Assembly (NCBI GenBank): GCA_946965045.2
Contig: OX337233.1
Span: 3,286,001-3,350,000, forward strand
Reading direction: 5' to 3'
From: Epithemia pelagica
Taxonomy: Eukaryota; Bacillariophyta; Bacillariophyceae; Surirellales; Surirellaceae
Length of the DNA: 64,000 bases
Shown here: one piece after another, positions 1 through 9,358 of the stretch
How the letters are laid out: every line of letters begins with the position of its first letter
How positions within the stretch are numbered: the first letter of the stretch is position 1
The notes under the pieces: model-generated
Database searches by the model: none
What the model was told of the DNA's origin: nothing
The model's input: the letters and a program-made list of their open reading frames with translations, nothing else
Position numbers and translations under genes: made by a program

Positions 1-27
1 CAAAAACTGGGTTCCAGGCCTTCACTG

Positions 28-969
28 ATGCACAAGGAAAGTGCGTTGGACCAGATCATGGAGCGACTCATGCCCTTCTTTAAGGGCATGAATCACAGTG
101 GAACAGAGGCCTCCTACGTGAGAGTCTCTCAAATGCTAACGGCCTGTCAACAAGCCAAGCATTTTGTGGAGTTTTATACCATAAACCGATCAGACGGGGA
201 GTTTGAATTTGCAGAAAGATTGGTGGAGAGCAATTTGAATGACGGAGACAATGGTTATGAGGAAAAGGCCGATCCTGGAAAGCGCAATAAGAATACAACC
301 CGGCCAACAACACGAATGAACCGTGTTTTTGTCACAGAACTTCTGGTGTTAGCAAAGTGTCACGAGAAAAAACGTGAGAAGGGTGCTATGGTGGTTGACA
401 AGAATCACTTTTGGAGAGCACTTGATTCTACTACACTGGAAGTGCAGAAGAAGGTGCGTCGACAGGGTGATGGGAAGGTTAAAGCCGATGCTGTGGACGA
501 GTATGTCATGGTGAAAGTACAGGAAATGATGAGTACAGCAACACATGATCAACGACAGCCGTCCAAGCTCACCGCCTCAGACCCCATGGACGTTGATGAC
601 GAGTCTGAAATTGACATTGAAAAGGCCATAAAAGAGCAAGACGAAGAAGATAAGCCCGTTGATGATGGTACTCGCTTTTACAGTGACGACGAAACCGCAG
701 TTGTTGATGTTGAAGAAGAGGCCGAGTTTTATGGGAAACCTATGACAGACCAGTCGGATTTATACGAAAAGACTGACAAAGGAAGCCAAGAAATGAATGA
801 TTCCCATGAAGGACGAGATGAATATACACGTGAGGAAGCCGACATTCAGGAAACACAAGTCGAAGACATTGTGGCATCGGAGGGTTCTTATATTGCAGAC
901 GAAGCAGAAGACATTGAGACTCTTGACGATGAGGAGGAAGACGACATGAATAGTCAAGAGAACGAGTGA
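28..969 (+). CDS. Hypothetical acidic protein, C-terminal part, ending at in-frame TGA
   Basis: The frame is already open at base 1, so this is probably the 3' part of a longer gene and the Met at 28 need not be the true start. The first 200 residues are mixed and charged; the rest is strongly acidic (runs such as DDEEEDD), like many chromatin or scaffold proteins. I recognise no domain. The ORF stops at TGA 967-969, but the same frame stays open to 1326 with similar charged composition. It converges on a RecQ-like helicase gene, with only about 40 bp between the two stops, and may belong to the same repeated or mobile module. Function unknown. Confidence 0.5.
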   Translation: MHKESALDQIMERLMPFFKGMNHSGTEASYVRVSQMLTACQQAKHFVEFYTINRSDGEFEFAERLVESNLNDGDNGYEEKADPGKRNKNTTRPTTRMNRVFVTELLVLAKCHEKKREKGAMVVDKNHFWRALDSTTLEVQKKVRRQGDGKVKADAVDEYVMVKVQEMMSTATHDQRQPSKLTASDPMDVDDESEIDIEKAIKEQDEEDKPVDDGTRFYSDDETAVVDVEEEAEFYGKPMTDQSDLYEKTDKGSQEMNDSHEGRDEYTREEADIQETQVEDIVASEGSYIADEAEDIETLDDEEEDDMNSQENE

Positions 970-1326
970 CAATCCACGGAAAAGAAGGAGAGCGACACTG
1001 TTTCAGAACAAGGATTGCGAGAGAAAAAGAATGTCAAGGGGATGAAGGTCATTCCGCTCAATATAATGGCAGCAGACGATGTCATTTCGAAAGCATTGGA
1101 GAAAATGAGCGAGAAGAATGTCATTGCAGCCAAACAAAGGGATGCGGATCGCAAAGAGCGAGAGCACCATTTCCTACGTTACAGGCTGTTTGGAAGACTA
1201 GAGGAAATGGAAAAAGAAGGGACATCTTTAGGTTGGACTGACAGAGACGATGAAGATGTGAATGTTGGTGTTGAGTTGGATGACGGACTGGATGAGTATG
1301 AGTTTTATAAAGAATCGTTAATGTAA
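970..1326 (+). other. In-frame continuation of the 28-969 ORF after TGA
   Basis: Directly after TGA 967-969 the same frame runs open for 118 codons to TAA at 1324. It is rich in Glu, Lys and Asp and ends in an acidic tail (DDEDVNVGVELDDGLDEYEF). The likeliest explanation is a single nonsense mutation in a formerly longer gene. A 41-nt GT...tttcag stretch (966-1006) could be spliced, but it is very short and would move translation into another frame that ends at 1241. Read-through is possible but not supported by any motif I recognise. Confidence 0.4.
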
Positions 1327-1365
1327 ATAATGAACTTAGTAAGAACGTAAAGCAAGTGTAATAAT

Positions 1366-1790
1366 TTATTGACTACTGATATCAAAGAACTTGAACCCCT
1401 CCCAAGAACTCGCATGGTTCATACGGGGATTCCCATTGTCGTAATAACCCAATGATGCTCGTAGGTGGTGTCCATCTATCTCGGGAACAAGGATTTGCGA
1501 CGCGAAACACTTTAGAATGAGCGCTTTTGCTCTTGACCGAACGGTCCGGGCATTAGACGAGCGAAAAACCCTGATTCCAAATCGTTGCTCGCCATCTCCA
1601 TTGGGTTTAAAGGTCTCAAACTCCACTAGGGCTTTCAGAAAGCAATCTTTATGAAGTGACAAGGAAGATGGGGACAGCTTTCGGGTTATTAATACCATGA
1701 CGAGGTATTCTTGGAATGCTTCTTTATCAATGGGACTATCCAAGGGCGTATTGATTCGCGGCGTAGCACAACGCCAACATGCTCCACTGC
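1366..1790 (-). pseudogene. 3' fragment of RecQ-like helicase gene, separated by retrotransposon
   Basis: This minus-strand stretch encodes about 140 residues (from SGACWRCATPR to FKFFDISSQ) ending at a stop at 1366. It abuts the 5' LTR at 1791. If the element and one copy of the ACTGC duplication are removed, it joins in frame to the helicase reading frame that ends at 10111. The longer ORF reaching 1836 is an artefact, because its first 16 codons are LTR sequence. The segment is the separated C-terminal region of the helicase, lies downstream of the helicase core, and matches no domain I know. Confidence 0.8.
1786..1790. repeat. Target-site duplication, left copy (ACTGC)
   Basis: ACTGC directly precedes the TG of the 5' LTR and recurs at 10111-10115 directly after the CA of the 3' LTR. 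A 5-bp duplication is the usual size for Copia integrases. Confidence 0.92.
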
Positions 1791-2548
1791 TGTTAGGATT
1801 CTCACCGAAAACTAGGTGGCGAAACCTACAACTCATCGAATGATGCTAGTATTTTATGGCATCCGATGACATTTTCCTAAAAGTGAGAAAAGAATGTCGG
1901 CATGCTCGCGAAACTATAAATTTGGCCACAGCATGCTCGCAGTGCACGCGTTATCGGCGACCGCTCGGATATTAACTATGGCCTAACACGTGCGCGCCCA
2001 AAACTATCAAGTGCGCGCCTCTACTATCCGAGTACGCGCATCCACGATTCGACCTAACGGTCTATGTAATCAAAGCACGAATCACGATCACGCGAGACCA
2101 TATCTCTGTTCCCACAAATCCAAGAATGCAAACAGCAACGCGCCCAGGACAAGACTTATACCACGACAAAGCAAGAGCTGTTGCATCCCATACATGTTAT
2201 CCATCACCCTATACATTCAATATACACCAATGCCGGTCTACTCCAACCAGTGAGGACCTATCACACCAGATCCATGGCCGTATGCAAGAGCCAGGACTTC
2301 GGCACCGTCAACCACCTTAGTTAGTAATCGTCTCACAATCATTAATATCACCATTTTAACACTCATCTTAAGACTTACCTCTTATCAGTGGACCAACTGC
2401 CCCCACCCACGGCGGACTTCGACTTGCAACTCTTCTCTGACCCGTGGAGGATTGTTGTATCGGTTGGTGATTCGATTGTCGGCTCAGCGAGCCTTTTACC
2501 TATCCTAACTATCTGTCTAACCCCTGTTGAATCGAGAGAAGTTTATCA
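1791..2548 (+). repeat. 5' LTR (758 bp)
   Basis: Begins TGTTAGGA and ends TTTATCA. By eye it is base-for-base the same as 9353-10110. It holds several GCGCGC/ACGCGC-rich motifs around 1990-2050 and a TATA-like sequence at 1915. Small ORFs inside it (for example 1990-2253) occur in both LTRs and show no sign of being real genes. Confidence 0.95.
1915..1920 (+). promoter_or_regulatory. Candidate TATA box in 5' LTR
   Basis: TATAAA about 125 bp into the LTR, repeated at 9477 in the 3' LTR. Its position suits a U3 promoter driving the element transcript; there is no transcript evidence. Confidence 0.35.
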
Positions 2549-2565
2549 GATTAACAGTCTCATCG
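2549..2565 (+). other. Primer-binding site, probably for a tRNA-Asn(GUU) 5' half
   Basis: The bases right after the LTR (GATTAACAGTCTCATCG) do not look like the complement of a tRNA 3' end (no TGG). Their reverse complement contains CTGTTAA, the anticodon loop expected of tRNA-Asn(GUU), flanked by AGA and TCT that pair as an anticodon stem. Priming by an internal 5'-half tRNA is known for Drosophila copia and Ty5, with the primer 3' end near tRNA position 39-40; the same geometry fits here. Confidence 0.6.
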
Positions 2566-2586
2566 TTTATTTCCGAGAAGCTTTCG

Positions 2587-3342
2587 ATGTCTCACGACGA
2601 TTCCAACCTCTCTATTCGACACATCTTTCATTCCTTCCAACAAAGCGGGGAGGAACTCCATCCACCCGTGGCCCATCCGGGCGAGCCCTTGATTGAAACT
2701 CCGAAACCGACCCCGACTCAGGCCAGTGCTCCGAATCCCTTCCAGACCCCGGACCAAGTGGTCCAGCCTCCTTCGATCCCGACTCAACCTTCGACTCCGC
2801 CTCGCCGTTTGAACCCTACTCGCACCCGACGTACGAGCCGTCTTCTTACTGCGCATATCCGACACTTCCGCGAGCCGACTGAGTCGACTACCGACCCCGA
2901 CGTGATCCGTTCCACAACCGAACGCGAGATCGATTTCCAGTCCGTCCAACCCGTGACTGACCTTGAGGACATCCAACGACTTCTCGACCTCTTGAACCAG
3001 TGCTCGAGACGCCGTTTCATTGTCCAAGCCCTGTTGGGCAACCCTGTGGAACCCATCCGTATTCGATTCATCTCCTTTGAACGTCCAACCAACTACTTCC
3101 ACACCATCTGGATCGTCAACTCGACGACGAATCCGCTACCTACCCCGACTACTCGTCTCGACGAGTACGTCTCCTTTGTTCACGAGATCCATCTCTGCCA
3201 GGATTTCCGTGCGACTATCTACCCTCTCTTCACTCAACACGTGAACCACTTGTTGGAAGACGACGACGTTGAAGAACTAGCCACTACAGTGACCGATTCC
3301 GCATCTCGTCTTCAGTACCGAGCCGAAAGTGACCAAGAATAA
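2587..3342 (+). CDS. Extra retrotransposon ORF, function unknown (251 aa)
   Basis: It lies just inside the 5' LTR and ahead of gag-pol. I chose the Met at 2587; an earlier in-frame Met at 2527 lies within the LTR. The protein is rich in Pro, Thr and Ser in its first 90 residues, then has Arg-rich patches and a more globular-looking C-terminal half (VDLEDIQRLLDLLNQ-like helical text). It ends in an acidic tail. I see no zinc knuckle, protease or transmembrane segment. It is in a different frame from gag-pol and ends 334 bp before it, so the two are not a simple fusion or frameshift product. It might be an accessory or Gag-like protein. Confidence 0.55.
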   Translation: MSHDDSNLSIRHIFHSFQQSGEELHPPVAHPGEPLIETPKPTPTQASAPNPFQTPDQVVQPPSIPTQPSTPPRRLNPTRTRRTSRLLTAHIRHFREPTESTTDPDVIRSTTEREIDFQSVQPVTDLEDIQRLLDLLNQCSRRRFIVQALLGNPVEPIRIRFISFERPTNYFHTIWIVNSTTNPLPTPTTRLDEYVSFVHEIHLCQDFRATIYPLFTQHVNHLLEDDDVEELATTVTDSASRLQYRAESDQE

Positions 3343-3676
3343 GTAACTTTACGTAGTTTCTACACCAAACCAGACACAAGACCGAGTTCCGTCCAAGACT
3401 TAAACTCAACGCACATCCGGGTACCCTTGGTCGCACAACACGCCACACATTCCCGTCAAATCGCGAAAATTCGGCGAAAATTTGTTGAAACTCGGCGAAA
3501 TTTTGTCGGAATCAACGGAAATTTCCAGGAGTCGCACATCACAACACACATCCGGGTATCACATACGTGGTACATACGTGGCACACGTGGTACATCCGGG
3601 TTCACATCACATCACACATTAAATAAACCACATCACACCGCACATTAAATAAACATCGAACCAACCAAATAACATC
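3343..3676 (+). other. Leader between the two retrotransposon ORFs, with short repeats
   Basis: Non-coding. ACATCCGGGT or CACATCCGGGT occurs three times (about 3413, 3549 and 3592), along with repeated TACGTGG/CACGTGG and CACATTAAATAAAC words and two related CTCGGCGAAA/TTCGGCGAAA blocks near 3470-3500. It could be a promoter, splice or packaging region for gag-pol; this is inference from position only. Confidence 0.5.
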
Positions 3677-6600
3677 ATGGAAGCGACACCTCCCAAGACA
3701 CCGTTTACTCCTCCTGAGGACAAGTCAAGTCATATAACCGACCAAGATCTCTTCGACCATATAACTAAAGGCATCTTTGGTTGTAATGATGAACGAGCCC
3801 AATCACTTCAAAAGTGGATGCGACATCATGGTTTTGAACATATCCTTCATGTCCTCGACCATGTTGCAACTGATCCTGAGGAGACACTCAAGGATCTCAT
3901 GCAATACAAGGTTGGAAAGCAAGTCAACGACCTACAGACAAGTACAAGATTACAACTCAAACTAATGGCATATTGGTTACTACAACAACGGCAACTCCAA
4001 CATGGAAAACTACCCCGTGCTACATGGATGAACCTCACGAGGGACCAATATGACGATTGGAGGATCAACACCGACTTTACCAAGTCTGGTATGAACCAAG
4101 ACCCAGTTTCTCCTCTGAAATCACCTGCACACTCCGTATCATCCCGATCTCCCACTACATCCTCTACAACATCCCAATCCATGTTAGATCTCTCTGCTTT
4201 CAAGAAAGGAACCAAAAGAGATGCAACAGCATTTGAATCATTCAAAGACGAACGATACTTTGATTCGTTTTGGCGTGTATTCAAATCAACTGCGAAAGCA
4301 CAAGGATTGTCGAATGTTCTTGATTTCAATTACAAGGTACCCAAGGATGACGAATGCGCAGAGTTACTTTTCCGAGAACAACAAGTCTTTGTCTATTCTG
4401 TACTTGTACGTATTATCCAAACCGACCAAGGAAGAGCATACGTTCGAGAACATGAACATGATGAAGATGCAAGAGCCGTCTTGAAGAAACTCCATGTTCT
4501 ACACACCGAATCTGATCTAGCTAAGCGAGAAGTGTTACGCCTAACAAGCTACATTTCGAATCTTCGACTGGATGACTCTTGGCGTGGTACAACTCGTCAG
4601 TTTCTCCTACATTTCCAAGAACAGCTACGACTTCTGGATAACCTTGTACCACTGTCGGATCGTATCCATGACCATACAAGGATGACCTTCCTTATGCAAG
4701 CTGTTGAAAAAGTACCTGATTTAAGACGAGTCAAGATCTTGGATAACGTTGTCAACACAAAATCTGGAGCCAAGTCTCTCTGTTATCAATCATATTTCCG
4801 CCTGCTTCTTGATGCTGCTTTTGACCATGACCAAGCTACCCGAACTTCTGCGTCTAACCGTCGTCGTCATGTAAAGCAACATGAATTTCAGTTGGATGAA
4901 CCTTTTGAACCAGTGGAGCCCCCTGACTACCAGATCAACAACACGAATATCCAATCTGAAAAGTCCCCAACTTCGTCGAAAATCAGCCTTCCAAGAGATG
5001 TATGGTTTAAACTCTCTGAAGAGGATCGGCAAATCATTGTCGACTTCAATAAATCCGTCCAAGATTCCCCGACAACTCCACGCAAGGTCCAAAGACATTC
5101 TCTTGACATTGATCCTGAACCGGACCCTGATCCTGATGCCAACAACGTTGGTGATATCCATCAAGATGCACCAGAACAAGATCCATTCGATACATCCTCT
5201 GATCCGGTTACCCAGTTCGTACACCAGGCTATTGCATCGACAGATATCAATCATCCAGCATCTGACCTCAGCAACATCTTGTCAACTTCTACGACAAAGT
5301 CAAGTCCTAAAGCCAAGTTCAAGTCTTCTGCCGATCACAAGCAAAAGGTTCATATGTCACGGTATCTATTCTCCCGCAAATCCACCTTTTCTGGTAACCA
5401 ACTCATCGATCGAGGTGCCAATGGAGGCCTTGCAGGATCTGACATGCGCATCCTTGCCAAAACCGGACGTCATATTACCATCGTAGGTTTTGACAATCAT
5501 GAATTGACTGGCCTTCCAGTTGTTACCTGTGCTGCCAAGTTTGATACAAGTGATGGACCCATTATTGGTATCTTCAATGAGTATGCCCACTATGGAAAGG
5601 GTTTATCTATCCATGCCCCAGCGCAATTTGAACATTTCGGCCTATCTGTCGACGAACGATCCGTCAAGGTTGATGGCAAACAACGCATTACTACCCTTGA
5701 TGGACGTGCATTGCCCTTACGAATCAAGGATGGCCTTGCATACATTCAATCTCTGGGAATCCCTTCTGATGACGATATGGATAGATATCCGCATATTGTG
5801 TTCACTTCACCCCATATCTGGGATCCTTCTGTACTTGACCATACCCATCCAGACCCCCATCAAGACCCTGCACCGAACTGGACATCTGTGGAGACTGATG
5901 GTAGTATGGAGACGTACCCCTATGACCAATATGGGGAGTATACCGATCGCATTGTATGCACTTTGAATCTCCTCCTTGATCTCCCATATGATCATGGCCC
6001 CGATACACCTTCCTTCTTTTCCATCTATGCTGATCAAGATGGCAACGACCCCACACTTCATGCGTCTGTCCACAAGCTCTACAAGGAACAATACGACTGG
6101 AAGAAATTTCGCCCTTTCTTTGGGTGGCAATCGGAAGATGTAATCGCAGATACGTTCAAGCATACAACTCGTCATGGACACATTTCCTTTGACCAGGATA
6201 CCTTGAAGAAACATTTTAAGGCCCGGAATCCTATCCTTAACCTACCACGACGGCATGAACCCGTTGCCACTGACTCCATCTTCTCCGACACCCCGGCTGT
6301 TAACCATGGTGGCAAGATTGCTCAGATTTTTGTTGGTCGTGATACTTTGGTTACTGACATTTATGGTATCAAGTCTACCAAGCAATTCGTCAATACCTTC
6401 CAGGATAACATTCGTACACGTGGTGTCATGGAGACTTTGATCAGTGATGGTGGTTCGTCACTTATTTCCCACAAGGTCAAGGATATTCTTCGCACCCTTC
6501 TGATTGGTGAATACCGTTCCGAGCCCTATCATCAACACCAGAACAAAGCTGAGAACCGCTACCAGACCGTTAAGCGTATGACCAACGCTATCATGAATGC

Positions 6601-9358
6601 CTCTGGTTGCCCTGCTTCTGTATGGTTACTTTGTTTAGAATATGTGTGTGACCTCCTCAATCACACTTCCTCTCCCACCCACTCTGGCCGCACCCCTCTT
6701 GAGGCTCTTACCGGTACCCCACCCGACATTACCCATCTCCTTTTCTTTCCTTTCTGGGATGAGGTCTACTATCGTGTCGACCCTTCTGAACCTACCTCCG
6801 GTTCTTACCCTTCGTCTCCCGACGAGAAGCTTGGCCACTGGGTTGGTTTTGCCCACAATGTTGGTGATGCCTTTACTTGGAAGATCCTCACTGCCGACAA
6901 CGTCATCATCTACCGTTCCGCTGTCCGTCGCGTTGCCTCCACTACCCCCAACCTTCGTGTGGATATCTCTTCAGGGGAGGAGTCGCCACATAAACCCACT
7001 GACAAGCAAGGTGACACTGTCTTTATTCGCAGCAGAAGTGAAGACCCATCCACACCTATGCCAACAATTGACTATGACGATTTAGTTGGACGCACATTCC
7101 TTTGTGACACTGAAGAGAATGGGGAGCGCCACCGAGCACGAGTAATCAAACGAGTTGTCGACCTGGAACAAGATGCAACCAAACAAGAAGATCGACTCAA
7201 ATACATCTTTCGCAAGTCTAACTCCAATGTTGATGAGATGATCTCCTACAACCAGCTCATGGAATACATTGAAAGGGATAATCAAGCCCAAACGACAGGG
7301 GATAGTCTCTTCCGATTCAGAGACGTTATTGCACACCAAGGACCTTTGAACTCAAGCGACCCAGACTATAAAGGGAGTAAATATAATGTCCTTGTTGATT
7401 GGGAGACTGGGGAGACGACATACGAACCTCTATCTCTTATTGCAAATGATGACCCCATCACAGTCGCCATCTATGCCAAGAAAAATGGTTTGCTGGATCT
7501 ACCTGGATGGAAACATCTCAAGCGATACGTCAAGACAAGCAAAAGACTCATTCGAGCAGCTAAACAATCCAGGATCAAACAAGTTCGTCGCTCTATCAAG
7601 TACAAGTTTGGTTTCCAAGTACCTCGCACCTATGAAGAAGCAGTGGAACTAGACAAGCAGTTTGGGAACACGAAATGGCAAGACGCAACAGAATTGGAAC
7701 TCTCACAGATCCAATCGTATAACACTTTCAAGAACCATGGAAAAGCCAAGTTCATTAATGGGAAATTGGCCAATGCACCAGAAGGATATCATAAGATAAG
7801 AGTACATCTGGTCTTTGATGTCAAGCATGACGGAAGGCACAAGGCACGACTTGTCGCAGATGGACATCTCACCAAGGAACCCGTTGAGACCATCTATTCA
7901 GGGGTTGTCTCCATTCGCAACCTTCGCATTGCCATATTTCTTGGAACCATGAACGACATGGAAATATGGGGAGCAGATATTGGGAACGCATACCTAGAAG
8001 CATTGACAGGAGAGAAGATTTTCATCATTGCAGGACCAGAGTTCAAGGAGTTAGAAGGACATATCTTGATCATCTACAAGGCATTATATGGTCTCAAATC
8101 CTCAGGTGCTCGCTGGCATGACAAACTGTTTGATGTTCTCATTGATATGGGATTTTCTCCAAGCAAGGCTGACCCTGATATTTGGATGAAGAAAGCTCCT
8201 GGAGAAGACTGTTATGAATATATCGCTGTATATGTTGATGACTTAGCTATCGTTGCCATGGACCCTGAAGCTGTCTGCAAGATCTTTACAGAAAAATACA
8301 ACTTCAAACTCAAAGGAGTCGGACCTATCGAGTATCATTTGGGGTGTCGTTATACCAAAGATCCAGACGGTACACTTGTGTCTGACCCACGAAGGTACAT
8401 CGAGAAGATGATGGATACCTATGAACGATTGTTCAATGAGAAACCCAAGAAAGCAAAGCCGCCAGTCATTGCTAACGATCATCCTGAACTCGATGACTCT
8501 GAGCTCTTAGATGAAGAAGGGACCCAGCATTTCCAGACTCTTATTGGACAACTGCAATGGCTAATTACCATTGGCCGTTTTGATGTCTTTCCTGCTACCA
8601 TGACTCTATCAAGGTTCAGAGCTGCTCCAAGGATTGGTCATTTGAAGCGAGCTAAGCGCATCTATGGATACCTCATGTCATTTCCTGATGGGTCTATCAG
8701 ATTCCGCACTGGGGAGCCAGATTTATCAGCTTTACCTATCCAAGAATACGATTGGAGTCGTACTGTATACATGGACGCCAAGGAACGTATCCCTGAGGAC
8801 TGTCCAACCCCACTTGGGCGTTTTGTGACAACTATACATTATGTCGACGCAAATCTCATGCATGATATTGTTACTGGGAAAGCAGTCACAGCCATCCTGC
8901 ATTTTGTAAATGGTACACCCGTGGACTGGTACAGTAAGCGACAAGCCACAGTGGAAACAGCCACGTATGGATCTGAATTTGTTGCCGCAAGGACTGCAGT
9001 TGATCAGATCACGGAGCTACGCCTTACACTCCGATACTTGGGAGTCCCTCTGCGAGAGAAGAGTTACATGTTTGGAGATAACCGCTCTGTCGTTATCAAT
9101 AGCACCACACCACACTCAATCATCTCCAAGAGGCACCATCTCCTATCCTATCACCGAGTCCGTGAAGCTATCGCTGCAAAGTACGTCGCATTCTACTGGA
9201 AAGATGGAAAGACAAACCCAGCTGATATCCTCAGTAAACATTGGGAATTTGCCGCAGTTTGGCCCATGCTCAGATCTTTGTTATTCTGGAGAGGAAAAAT
9301 CCAGGAAAGTGATGAGGGAATTGACAATCCTCATTCGACGAATTGTGGGGAGTGTTAG
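3677..9358 (+). CDS. Copia gag-pol polyprotein (1,893 aa)
   Basis: A single intact ORF encodes everything needed for reverse transcription and integration. Residues about 190-400 look like a Copia Gag (UBN2-type). The protease has D578-R-G-A in place of the usual D-S/T-G. The integrase triad is D871, D924 and E959, with exactly 35 residues between the last two. The reverse transcriptase contains YVDD at 1519-1522. The RNase H acidic residues are near D1724, E1767 and D1801. Integrase before reverse transcriptase marks Copia. I find no Gag CCHC knuckle and no integrase HHCC finger. The stop codon (TAG 9356-9358) lies 4-6 bases inside the 3' LTR. There are no frameshifts or stops, so the element may still be active. 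Confidence 0.95.
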   Translation: MEATPPKTPFTPPEDKSSHITDQDLFDHITKGIFGCNDERAQSLQKWMRHHGFEHILHVLDHVATDPEETLKDLMQYKVGKQVNDLQTSTRLQLKLMAYWLLQQRQLQHGKLPRATWMNLTRDQYDDWRINTDFTKSGMNQDPVSPLKSPAHSVSSRSPTTSSTTSQSMLDLSAFKKGTKRDATAFESFKDERYFDSFWRVFKSTAKAQGLSNVLDFNYKVPKDDECAELLFREQQVFVYSVLVRIIQTDQGRAYVREHEHDEDARAVLKKLHVLHTESDLAKREVLRLTSYISNLRLDDSWRGTTRQFLLHFQEQLRLLDNLVPLSDRIHDHTRMTFLMQAVEKVPDLRRVKILDNVVNTKSGAKSLCYQSYFRLLLDAAFDHDQATRTSASNRRRHVKQHEFQLDEPFEPVEPPDYQINNTNIQSEKSPTSSKISLPRDVWFKLSEEDRQIIVDFNKSVQDSPTTPRKVQRHSLDIDPEPDPDPDANNVGDIHQDAPEQDPFDTSSDPVTQFVHQAIASTDINHPASDLSNILSTSTTKSSPKAKFKSSADHKQKVHMSRYLFSRKSTFSGNQLIDRGANGGLAGSDMRILAKTGRHITIVGFDNHELTGLPVVTCAAKFDTSDGPIIGIFNEYAHYGKGLSIHAPAQFEHFGLSVDERSVKVDGKQRITTLDGRALPLRIKDGLAYIQSLGIPSDDDMDRYPHIVFTSPHIWDPSVLDHTHPDPHQDPAPNWTSVETDGSMETYPYDQYGEYTDRIVCTLNLLLDLPYDHGPDTPSFFSIYADQDGNDPTLHASVHKLYKEQYDWKKFRPFFGWQSEDVIADTFKHTTRHGHISFDQDTLKKHFKARNPILNLPRRHEPVATDSIFSDTPAVNHGGKIAQIFVGRDTLVTDIYGIKSTKQFVNTFQDNIRTRGVMETLISDGGSSLISHKVKDILRTLLIGEYRSEPYHQHQNKAENRYQTVKRMTNAIMNASGCPASVWLLCLEYVCDLLNHTSSPTHSGRTPLEALTGTPPDITHLLFFPFWDEVYYRVDPSEPTSGSYPSSPDEKLGHWVGFAHNVGDAFTWKILTADNVIIYRSAVRRVASTTPNLRVDISSGEESPHKPTDKQGDTVFIRSRSEDPSTPMPTIDYDDLVGRTFLCDTEENGERHRARVIKRVVDLEQDATKQEDRLKYIFRKSNSNVDEMISYNQLMEYIERDNQAQTTGDSLFRFRDVIAHQGPLNSSDPDYKGSKYNVLVDWETGETTYEPLSLIANDDPITVAIYAKKNGLLDLPGWKHLKRYVKTSKRLIRAAKQSRIKQVRRSIKYKFGFQVPRTYEEAVELDKQFGNTKWQDATELELSQIQSYNTFKNHGKAKFINGKLANAPEGYHKIRVHLVFDVKHDGRHKARLVADGHLTKEPVETIYSGVVSIRNLRIAIFLGTMNDMEIWGADIGNAYLEALTGEKIFIIAGPEFKELEGHILIIYKALYGLKSSGARWHDKLFDVLIDMGFSPSKADPDIWMKKAPGEDCYEYIAVYVDDLAIVAMDPEAVCKIFTEKYNFKLKGVGPIEYHLGCRYTKDPDGTLVSDPRRYIEKMMDTYERLFNEKPKKAKPPVIANDHPELDDSELLDEEGTQHFQTLIGQLQWLITIGRFDVFPATMTLSRFRAAPRIGHLKRAKRIYGYLMSFPDGSIRFRTGEPDLSALPIQEYDWSRTVYMDAKERIPEDCPTPLGRFVTTIHYVDANLMHDIVTGKAVTAILHFVNGTPVDWYSKRQATVETATYGSEFVAARTAVDQITELRLTLRYLGVPLREKSYMFGDNRSVVINSTTPHSIISKRHHLLSYHRVREAIAAKYVAFYWKDGKTNPADILSKHWEFAAVWPMLRSLLFWRGKIQESDEGIDNPHSTNCGEC
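9345..9352 (+). other. Polypurine tract
   Basis: GTGGGGAG directly before the 3' LTR, the expected place for the plus-strand primer; it overlaps the last codons of gag-pol. Confidence 0.75.

Noticed and set aside
967-969. TGA as selenocysteine codon
   Set aside because: Only about 40 bp separate the ORF end from the convergent gene, no SECIS-like fold was evident, and the flanking residues (NE-Q) resemble no selenoprotein site.
1791-1836. N-terminal part of the 156-codon ORF ending at 1366
   Set aside because: These codons are LTR sequence read backwards; the host gene starts its right-hand piece at 1790.
1990-2253. LTR ORF of 87 codons, repeated at 9552
   Set aside because: Present only because the LTR is duplicated; no motif or start context supports it.
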